Shown: positions 1 through 5,833 of the stretch, one piece after another | Position numbering within the stretch: position 1 is the stretch's first letter | Layout of the letters: each line of letters opens with the position of its first letter | NCBI GenBank assembly: GCA_020348305.1 | Contig: CP070746.1 | Location: forward strand, 2,729,933-2,761,957 | Source: Desulfobacterales bacterium | GTDB taxonomy: Bacteria; Desulfobacterota; Desulfobacteria; Desulfobacterales; JAHEIW01 | Direction of reading: 5' to 3' | Length of the DNA stretch: 32,025 nt | Position numbers and translations under genes: made by a program | The notes under the pieces: model-generated | What the model was told of the DNA's origin: nothing | Databases searched by the model: none | What the model saw: the letters and a program-made list of their open reading frames with translations, nothing else

Positions 1-21
1 AATTCATGTCAAGGTAGGTCA

Positions 22-483
22 ATGAAAGGCAAGGCGCTTTTAATAGGAAATTCGGATGGAATCGGTCTAGCCACCACCAAGGAACTTCTGAAACGAGAAT
101 GGAAAGTTGTTGGTATTTCGAGAAGTGTGTCTCCGATAGAAAATCCGTCTTACGAGCATATCGTTGCCAAGGTGCAGGATGATGAATACTTGACTGTATT
201 GAAATCGGTTCTGGAAAAGAGTGAGCCTTTCGACTTATGCGTATTCTGTGCAGGGATAGGCGAGATGTTGAATCTTTTCAATATGGAAGGCGAAACGGAA
301 ATCTTCAATGTGAACCTGCTCGGTATGGTAAAAACTGCATCTTGTGTAATTCCTTTGATGGTCAACAGAGGTAAAGGACACTTTATTGGTCTTTCTAGCC
401 TGGCGGACGAACTGTTGTCGCCTGAAGCTCCCAGCTATCATGCATCAAACGCTAATAATCATATCTTTTTTCGACAGAGTTGA
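22..483 (+). pseudogene. Short-chain dehydrogenase/reductase (SDR), C-terminally truncated remnant
   Basis: The 153-residue frame reads as the N-terminal two thirds of a classical SDR. It has a Rossmann nucleotide-binding motif near residues 8-16 (GNSDGIGLA), a CAGIG segment at about residues 76-80 in place of the NAG motif, and an active-site Ser-Tyr region (GLSS, then SYHAS near residue 138). In intact SDRs the Tyr is followed three residues later by the catalytic Lys (YxxxK) and about 90 more residues. Here the position after YHAS is Asn, and the frame becomes unrelated sequence and stops. No continuation of the fold is visible in the other two frames to about 600. A weak AGGT precedes the ATG. 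The gene is best read as a 3'-deleted remnant; a sequencing or assembly error cannot be excluded. Its original substrate cannot be told. Confidence 0.7.
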
Positions 484-559
484 AATTCAAACCACAAATA
501 ACAGCTTCTATTCTGCCGAAATTTCGTTTACAGAGATCGATTGCTCTATTAATTTTTCG

Positions 560-586
560 TTGACAACGGTGCTGTAAGTTTATTAT
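560..586 (+). promoter_or_regulatory. Candidate sigma70-type promoter of the nuo operon
   Basis: A perfect -35 box TTGACA (560-565) is followed 15 bp later by TATTAT (581-586, 5 of 6 to TATAAT). The spacing is shorter than the optimal 17. A start near 593 would give a leader of about 155 nt before nuoA. It is the only good box pair seen between the SDR remnant and nuoA. Confidence 0.4.
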
Positions 587-607
587 GCCCTCAATCAATA
601 TCTATAC

Positions 608-686
608 CAGCCAATCCGGCTGACTTTTCTTGAAGTCATCTCTCCATCCAAAATTTTCACCGCTGATGCTTGTGAGCACAAGCGGT
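608..686 (+). promoter_or_regulatory. nuo leader inverted repeats (possible operator or RNA hairpins)
   Basis: Three small inverted repeats lie in the presumed nuoA leader. The first is CAGCC/GGCTG (608-612 with 618-622), followed by a T-rich stretch. The second is ACCGCT/AGCGGT (659-664 with 681-686). The third is GCTTGTG/CACAAGC (668-674 with 677-683). The last two share bases and so exclude each other as RNA stems. They could be a regulator site or a leader structure; no regulator gene is nearby to support either. Confidence 0.35.
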
Positions 687-748
687 ATTATTACTGCATC
701 ATTTTCAAACATGAAGATGAATATTTGAAAGAATATTGCGGAGGATTC

Positions 749-1159
749 ATGCAGCCAGTTGAAACTGCAAGCACGCTTTCACCCTGGGAACCAGGCATTT
801 TTAGTCTGACAATCTTTGGGATCCTGGTTCTGGTCTTTATTGCCTCGCAGCTTTTTATTGCCTATTGGCTGGGAGAAAAGAAAAAAAATACCGAAAAATT
901 AAGACCCTATGAAAGTGGAATCATTCCCACCGGAACAGCGCGTCTCCGATATCCGGTTCCCTTTTATCTGGTGGCTATCTTTTTTCTCATCTTTGATGTG
1001 GAGGCGGCATACATTTTTTCGTGGGCCATTGCGTATAAAGAGCTTGGCTGGTCGGGTTGGTTGCAAATTTCTTTTTTTATTATGGTTCTGATTCTGGGAC
1101 TTGTTTACATCTGGAATAAGGGAGGGCTTGAATGGGGGCCGAAAGCGAAGAAAGGTTAA
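749..1159 (+). CDS. nuoA: NADH-quinone oxidoreductase subunit A
   Basis: NuoA is a small three-helix membrane subunit of complex I that helps form the junction between the quinone site and the proton-translocating arm. The 136-residue product has hydrophobic segments near residues 15-37, 70-95 and 105-125. It carries the family hallmarks RPYESGI (about residues 50-56) and the acidic helix motif [12 protein letters not shown], whose Asp and Glu are conserved in NuoA/ND3. The ATG at 749 was chosen over an upstream in-frame TTG at 725 because GGAGG lies at 740-744 and the family normally starts a few residues before the first helix. The gene overlaps the next one by 28 bp, consistent with translational coupling. 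It is the first gene of the nuo operon. Length is typical. Confidence 0.95.
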   Translation: MQPVETASTLSPWEPGIFSLTIFGILVLVFIASQLFIAYWLGEKKKNTEKLRPYESGIIPTGTARLRYPVPFYLVAIFFLIFDVEAAYIFSWAIAYKELGWSGWLQISFFIMVLILGLVYIWNKGGLEWGPKAKKG

Positions 1160-3519
1160 ATAATCGGCTTCTCAGCGGCACCGATGCGGTGATTAACTGG
1201 GCGCGCAAGTACAGCCTCTGGCCCATGTTTTTCGGACTTTCCTGTTGCTTTGTAGAGGAAGCCACGGCCTTTACCTCACGCTATGATATTGCCCGCTTTG
1301 GTGCGGAAGTCCTCCGTCCCTCACCGCGTCAGGCAGATCTGCTCATCGTCTCGGGTACCGTATTTAAAAAAATTGCCCCGGTAGTATTGCGCCTCTATGA
1401 GCAAATGCCGGAACCCAAATGGGTGATTTCCATGGGCTCTTGTTCCAACTGCGGGGGCATGTACGATGTTTACAGCGTGGTTCAGGGGGTGGATCAGATC
1501 CTGCCGGTGGATGTCTATATTCCGGGATGCCCCCCAAGGCCGGAAGCTGTGTTGCAGGGGCTTGTGATGCTGCAGGAAAAGATTACATCCGAAACACCCA
1601 GCCGTACCATTTTCCATCTTAAAGGCGGAACCCAGGGAAGCCAAAAACCGATTCTTGTGGACGGTAAGACCAAATCCAGAGATCCCCGTGGACCGGGTAT
1701 GGAAAAAACCAGTATACGGGGTACCGAAGTTGTACCGCCGAGGTTCTGGGACAGTCGATCAGATGGGATGTGGACACCACCACCGCGGCAAATCGAACTG
1801 AGCGAAACGAATCAATCCCTGGCACAGAGATTAACGCATCGCTTCGGAGATGATGTCCGGCAAAGCCCAAAAACATCGGATATGCTCACAATCCAGGTGG
1901 AACAAAAACATCTCAAGGATCTACTGCATTTTCTGAAAAAAGAGTCCACACCGAAATTCCAGCGTCTGGATGATCTTACCGCCATTGACGAGAGTGCGCG
2001 ACGTGATCGCGGTCGATATCCGGATTATACCCTGGTGTATCATTTATTGTCATTTGAACCTGCTTGCAAAATTCGATTGAAGGTTGCGCTTCACGGGACG
2101 GATCCTGTCACACAAAGTGTTACCGATGTATGGCCTTCTGCCAATTGGTATGAGCGCGAAGTATTTGATTTATTCGGCATCCGATTTGAAGGACATCCCA
2201 ACCTTCGCCGAATCATCATGCCCCATGATTGGGAAGGCCACCCCTTAAGAAAGCAATATCCGGGCCGAGCTACGGAAATGCCGCCTTACACCCATGAAGA
2301 CGCCCGACACCGACAACCCCTGGACGGCGGTGTCTATGTCAAAAAGGCCAACGGTGAACACCGGCTCATCTTAAATATGGGACCCCACCATGTCAGCACT
2401 CACGGATTGATGCGCTACATCGTTGCCCTTAATGGGGAGGAAATCACCGAATTAGACATGGATATCGGCTACCACCACCGGGGGGCTGAAAAAATCGGCG
2501 AACGCCAGACCTGGCATCAATTTATTCCCTATACCGATCGAATCGATTACCTGGCCGGCGCTGCCAATAACCTGCCCTATGTTATGGCCGTGGAAACGCT
2601 GGCAGGGATCAACGTGCCCGAACGAGCTCAGGTTGTCCGGGTAATGCTCAGCGAATTTTTCCGCTTGAGCAACCATCTGGTCTGGTTTGCCACCTATGCG
2701 CATGATGTTGGGGCCATGGCGCCGAATTTCTATACCTTTCGTGAACGGGAGATGATTCTTGATATTGTGGAACTCATCACAGGCGGACGGCTGCATCCGT
2801 CATGGTTTAGGCTGGGGGGGCTGGCGGCCGATTTGCCGGAAGGCTGGAAACAGGCGGTGGACAATTTTGTAAAGATATTTCCTAAAATGCTCAACGAATA
2901 TGAAACATTGATTCGCAAAAATCCCATTTTCATAGCTCGTACCCAGGGAATCGGACGGATTTCATTGGAAGATGCCATGGACTGGGGCGTGACAGGGCCT
3001 AATTTGCGGGCTTGCGGACTGGAATGGGATTTACGAAAGAAATTTCCTTATTCGGGTTATCAGAATTTTGAATTTGAGATTCCTACCGCCAAGGGTGGGG
3101 ATTGTTATGCGCGTTATCTCGTGCGGGTGGAGGAAATGCGCCAGAGTCTGAAGATCATCCAACAGGCCGCAGCAAATATGCCTGACGGACGCTACGTCAC
3201 CGATGATTATCGCTATGTCATTCCGAAGCGGGAGGACATGCTCAAAGATATCGAAAGCCTCATTCATCACTTTATCAACGTGACGCGAGGACCTAAAATG
3301 CCCAGAGGAGAAGCCTATGCCTCTTGTGAAATACCACGAGGTGAGCAAGGATATTATGTCGTCAGTGACGGGCTCGGATATTCGTATCGTACGCGGATAC
3401 GCGGACCCGGATTTGCCAATGTGCAGGTGATGCCGCTGATGGCTGTCGGTGAGAGCATCGCAGACCTCATCGCCATTATCGGTTCGGTTGACTATATATT
3501 GCCGGATATTGACCGGTGA
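1132..3519 (+). CDS. nuoBCD: NADH-quinone oxidoreductase fused subunits B/C/D
   Basis: This 795-residue protein joins three peripheral-arm subunits that connect the NADH module to the quinone site. Residues about 20-150 are NuoB, with the N2 cluster ligands Cys38, Cys39, Cys104 and Cys133 ([22 protein letters not shown]). Residues about 155-245 look like a low-conservation linker. Residues about 250-378 are NuoC, with its signature near residues 341-376 ([25 protein letters not shown]). Residues about 410-795 are NuoD, opening with [11 protein letters not shown] and containing TDRIDYL; the Pro usual after the quinone-site His is Val here. NuoCD fusions are well known (E. coli); the B-C-D form is rarer and, from memory, occurs in deltaproteobacteria. 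The ATG at 1132 has GGAGG at 1121-1125. There is no stop or frameshift in the junctions. Confidence 0.96.
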   Translation: MGAESEERLNNRLLSGTDAVINWARKYSLWPMFFGLSCCFVEEATAFTSRYDIARFGAEVLRPSPRQADLLIVSGTVFKKIAPVVLRLYEQMPEPKWVISMGSCSNCGGMYDVYSVVQGVDQILPVDVYIPGCPPRPEAVLQGLVMLQEKITSETPSRTIFHLKGGTQGSQKPILVDGKTKSRDPRGPGMEKTSIRGTEVVPPRFWDSRSDGMWTPPPRQIELSETNQSLAQRLTHRFGDDVRQSPKTSDMLTIQVEQKHLKDLLHFLKKESTPKFQRLDDLTAIDESARRDRGRYPDYTLVYHLLSFEPACKIRLKVALHGTDPVTQSVTDVWPSANWYEREVFDLFGIRFEGHPNLRRIIMPHDWEGHPLRKQYPGRATEMPPYTHEDARHRQPLDGGVYVKKANGEHRLILNMGPHHVSTHGLMRYIVALNGEEITELDMDIGYHHRGAEKIGERQTWHQFIPYTDRIDYLAGAANNLPYVMAVETLAGINVPERAQVVRVMLSEFFRLSNHLVWFATYAHDVGAMAPNFYTFREREMILDIVELITGGRLHPSWFRLGGLAADLPEGWKQAVDNFVKIFPKMLNEYETLIRKNPIFIARTQGIGRISLEDAMDWGVTGPNLRACGLEWDLRKKFPYSGYQNFEFEIPTAKGGDCYARYLVRVEEMRQSLKIIQQAAANMPDGRYVTDDYRYVIPKREDMLKDIESLIHHFINVTRGPKMPRGEAYASCEIPRGEQGYYVVSDGLGYSYRTRIRGPGFANVQVMPLMAVGESIADLIAIIGSVDYILPDIDR

Positions 3520-3525
3520 GCCGAA

Positions 3526-3553
3526 GTCGGAATTCGGAATGGGGAATGCGGAA
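3526..3553. repeat. Heptad array, NNSGGAA type (nuoD-nuoE gap)
   Basis: Four consecutive 7-mers of the form NN(C/G)GGAA lie directly after the nuoBCD stop: gtcggaa, ttcggaa, tggggaa, tgcggaa. The same family occurs again at 4294-4321. The flank up to about 3590 (TTTCGTA, TTTTGGA, TCTCGGA) may be a decayed opposite arm. Confidence 0.7.
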
Positions 3554-3644
3554 ACTCCACATTTCGTATTTTGGATCTCGGATTTTTTTCGGTCTAGTGC
3601 TCGAGGCCTTATCGAAAGATGCTTCGCAAATGAGTATTTTTGGA

Positions 3645-3674
3645 TTACGAGGACGATGACGACGACAAGGACGA
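3645..3674. repeat. Hexamer array, NNACGA type
   Basis: Five consecutive 6-mers with an ACGA (once ACAA) core, differing in the first two bases, lie in the nuoD-nuoE gap (ttacga, ggacga, tgacga, cgacaa, ggacga). No open reading frame with a start site uses them. This is a different period from the adjoining heptad arrays. Confidence 0.55.
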
Positions 3675-3711
3675 TTTGATAAAAACCGATATACTATACA
3701 CAAACACGATA

Positions 3712-3816
3712 TCTGTCTGTCATCTGTCATTTGTCGTCTGACACCCGAAACCTGAAACCTTAAAAAACCAGAAGCCATTGATCTGAAATTTGAAACCAGA
3801 ACCCAGAAAACAGAAT
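3712..3816. repeat. Heptad array ending in the nuoE start codon
   Basis: Fifteen 7-bp units can be read in one unbroken phase. They begin with GTCATCT/GTCATTT/GTCGTCT types, pass through two exact GAAACCT units, and end with CCAGAAC, CCAGAAA and ACAGAAT. Only TAAAAAA (3761-3767) departs clearly from the pattern. The last unit supplies the first two bases of the nuoE ATG. The remaining parts of the 295-bp gap (about 3554-3644 and 3675-3711) show no gene. Confidence 0.75.
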
Positions 3817-4288
3817 GCTACCGAAAGAACTCAGAGAATCCCTTAAGGATCACATAGCAAACATCGATCATCCCAGAGAACTGGCTGTTGATGTCATGTT
3901 TACGCTGCAGGACCATTACGGCTATCTCAGTGATGAGGCTGTAAAAGAGGCCGCTGAACTTTTGGAGATGACACCTTTAGAAGTGGATGAAATCGCTACC
4001 TTTTACACGTTTGTTTATCGGGAGCCGGTTGGAAAATATGTGATTCATGTCTGCGACAGCGTCATCTGTTGGATGGACGGTTACGAATCGATAAAAGACT
4101 GTCTTTGCACAAAGTTAGCCATTAATGTGGGAGAAACGACCGCTGACGGTTTGTTCACGCTTTTACCGGTATGCTGTATCGGATATTGCGATATGTCGCC
4201 GGCGATGTTGATCAACCGGAAGGTATACGGGCATCTAAATCCGGAGAAAATAGACAGTATACTGGAGAAATTAAAGGCAGAAGCTTAA
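3815..4288 (+). CDS. nuoE: NADH-quinone oxidoreductase subunit E
   Basis: NuoE is the thioredoxin-like 2Fe-2S subunit (cluster N1a) of the NADH-oxidising module and pairs with NuoF. The 157-residue product matches the usual length. It shows the N-terminal helical part (LQDHYGYLSDEAV), the ATFYTF motif at residues 61-66, and the four cluster ligands Cys80, Cys85, Cys121 and Cys125 (C-x4-C and C-x3-C). A non-ligand Cys120 precedes the second pair. The ATG at 3815 fits the family N-terminus, but no Shine-Dalgarno is visible: the 20 bases before it are the A/C-rich end of a heptad array. Translation may be weak or use an unstructured A-rich leader. The gene lies 295 bp after nuoBCD in the same direction. 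Confidence 0.95.
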   Translation: MLPKELRESLKDHIANIDHPRELAVDVMFTLQDHYGYLSDEAVKEAAELLEMTPLEVDEIATFYTFVYREPVGKYVIHVCDSVICWMDGYESIKDCLCTKLAINVGETTADGLFTLLPVCCIGYCDMSPAMLINRKVYGHLNPEKIDSILEKLKAEA

Positions 4289-4293
4289 ACGAA

Positions 4294-4321
4294 TTCGGAA
4301 GTCGGAAATCGGAATGCGGAA
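4294..4321. repeat. Heptad array, NNCGGAA type (nuoE-nuoF gap)
   Basis: Four perfect consecutive 7-mers, all NNCGGAA (ttcggaa, gtcggaa, atcggaa, tgcggaa), lie between the nuoE stop and the nuoF start. They are of the same family as the units at 3526-3553. Independent copies with variable first bases and a fixed CGGAA core suggest one repeat class rather than chance. Confidence 0.75.
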
Positions 4322-4339
4322 AAATTTTAGGCATTTCAA

Positions 4340-5608
4340 ATGAAATACCCCCAGATATTATTGCAGAATCGTAAACCGGACCGGATTGCCACGCTTGAAG
4401 AATACCGGCAAAGCGGCGGATATCAAGCATTAGCGGATATATTGGAAAAATATTCGTATAAAGATGTTCAGGAGGAGATTCTGGAATCACGATTGCTGGG
4501 TCGGGGCGGTGCCGCTTTTCCGGCCGGTACAAAGCTGATGTCAGTGGCAGACGATGCATCTTTTCCGAGATATATTGTGTGCAATGCCGATGAAATGGAA
4601 CCCGGCACCTTTAAAGATCGCGTGCTGATCCATGCGGATCCGCATATGATCATCGAAGGCATCATCATTGCCGGTTACGCGGTAACAGCGGAGAAAGGCA
4701 TAATATTTATTCGACCCGAATATGAAAGCGGCGCCAAAATATTAGAAAGAGAGATAGATATCGCCAGACAATCCGGCTATCTGGGGAAAAATATTTTAGA
4801 CAGCGATTATGCATTGGATATTGTTGTCCATCGCAGTGCCGGCAGGTACATTTGCGGCGAGGTCACGGCCCAACTTAGTGCGCTTATGGGCAAGCGGCCG
4901 AATCCGAAGCAGCCGCCGCCATACCCAACGGAACGAGGGGTCTGGGGGATGCCGACCGTGCTCAGCAATGTGGAGACCTTCGCCTGTATACCGCACATCA
5001 TCAACAATGGCCCCGATTGGTTTAAAAGCCTCGCTAAAACCGAAACCGGGGCGGGCACGAAAATCTTCTGTGTCAGTGGAAAGGTAAAGCGACCAGGCTT
5101 TTATGAGCTGCCGATTGGAACGCGATTGAGCGAAATCATTGAAGAACATGCCGGAGGCATGCGCGCAGGCTCGGAATTCAAGGCCTGTTTGCCCGGAGGA
5201 GCTTCTACGCAGTTTTTACCCAAAGAACTCTATGATATTGAGATGGATTTTGATCCGTTGCGCGAAGCTGGAAGCCGCCTGGGGACCGGCGCCATTATGG
5301 TTTTTGACCATAAAACCTGTCTGGTTGCCGCGACATTAAACCTCATCGAATTTTTTGCCCGGGAATCCTGTGGATGGTGTACCCCCTGCCGAGAAGGATT
5401 ACCTTATATTCGGGATATATTATGGCGCATTGAAAATGGTGAGGGTGAAGAAGAATTCATGCCCATGCTGGAGCGCATGAGCAAACATCTGTGGAGCGCC
5501 TATTGTGCATTCGCCCCCGGTGCCATATCACCGTTGCAAGGATTGTTGGCCCATTTTAAAGATGAGGTGCTTGAACATATTAGTCAGAGGAAATGTCCTT
5601 TTAAATAA
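4340..5608 (+). CDS. nuoF: NADH-quinone oxidoreductase subunit F
   Basis: NuoF binds FMN and NADH and carries the 4Fe-4S cluster N3, so it is the electron entry point of complex I. The 422-residue product is of normal length and E. coli-like. It has the glycine-rich loop GRGGAAFPAGTK (residues 54-65), CNADEMEPGT (81-90), SNVET (209-213), and cluster ligands Cys344, Cys347, Cys350 (SCGWCTPCREG) and Cys389 (CAFAPGA). At residues 173-177 the near-invariant GEETA motif reads GEVTA: Val175 replaces the Glu that corresponds to E. coli Glu183, which contacts the nicotinamide nucleotide ribose. The FMN and Fe-S motifs are intact, so the subunit should be functional, but donor preference may differ. 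A weak AGG lies 8 bp before the ATG. Confidence 0.95.
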   Translation: MKYPQILLQNRKPDRIATLEEYRQSGGYQALADILEKYSYKDVQEEILESRLLGRGGAAFPAGTKLMSVADDASFPRYIVCNADEMEPGTFKDRVLIHADPHMIIEGIIIAGYAVTAEKGIIFIRPEYESGAKILEREIDIARQSGYLGKNILDSDYALDIVVHRSAGRYICGEVTAQLSALMGKRPNPKQPPPYPTERGVWGMPTVLSNVETFACIPHIINNGPDWFKSLAKTETGAGTKIFCVSGKVKRPGFYELPIGTRLSEIIEEHAGGMRAGSEFKACLPGGASTQFLPKELYDIEMDFDPLREAGSRLGTGAIMVFDHKTCLVAATLNLIEFFARESCGWCTPCREGLPYIRDILWRIENGEGEEEFMPMLERMSKHLWSAYCAFAPGAISPLQGLLAHFKDEVLEHISQRKCPFK

Positions 5609-5615
5609 CACTAGT

Positions 5616-5829
5616 CAGTTGTCAGTTGTCTGTTGTCCGTTGGCTTTGATCTCTGGCTTCTGGCCGCTGGTTTCTGGTCAAAAGAATTTGAAGAAGAGAT
5701 TCCGGCGAATTGACAATAATTTATGCGTAGCCAGAGACCAGCAACCAGTAACCAGCGACGAGATACAGCGACCAGCGACGAGAGACCGGCAACCAGGAGC
5801 AACTGACTACGGACAAGATGCAACGAACG
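5616..5829. repeat. Inverted heptad repeat element (nuoF-nuoG gap)
   Basis: The left arm (5616-5678) is nine phased 7-mers that begin CAGTTGT, CAGTTGT, CTGTTGT and change to CTGGC/CTGGT types. A non-repetitive loop of about 48 bp follows. The right arm (about 5727-5829) is some fifteen 7-mers with NNNACCA cores changing to GCAACTG/GGACAAG types, with one 1-nt phase slip near 5762-5769. The right arm is approximately the reverse complement of the left in both unit type and order, so the element is a large imperfect inverted repeat. It occupies nearly the whole 225-bp gap and ends 4 bp before the nuoG ATG. Confidence 0.8.
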
Positions 5830-5833
5830 TTTT

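Noticed and set aside
3643-3669. Read in one frame, this stretch encodes Asp-Tyr-Glu-Asp-Asp-Asp-Asp-Lys, close to the FLAG epitope, suggesting an engineered tag.
   Set aside because: It is part of an NNACGA hexamer repeat, has no start codon or ribosome-binding site, is not fused to a gene, and differs at one residue. Chance from a simple repeat is the better explanation.
5710-5740. TTGACA in the loop of the nuoF-nuoG heptad element as an internal promoter.
   Set aside because: No acceptable -10 box lies 15-19 bp downstream.
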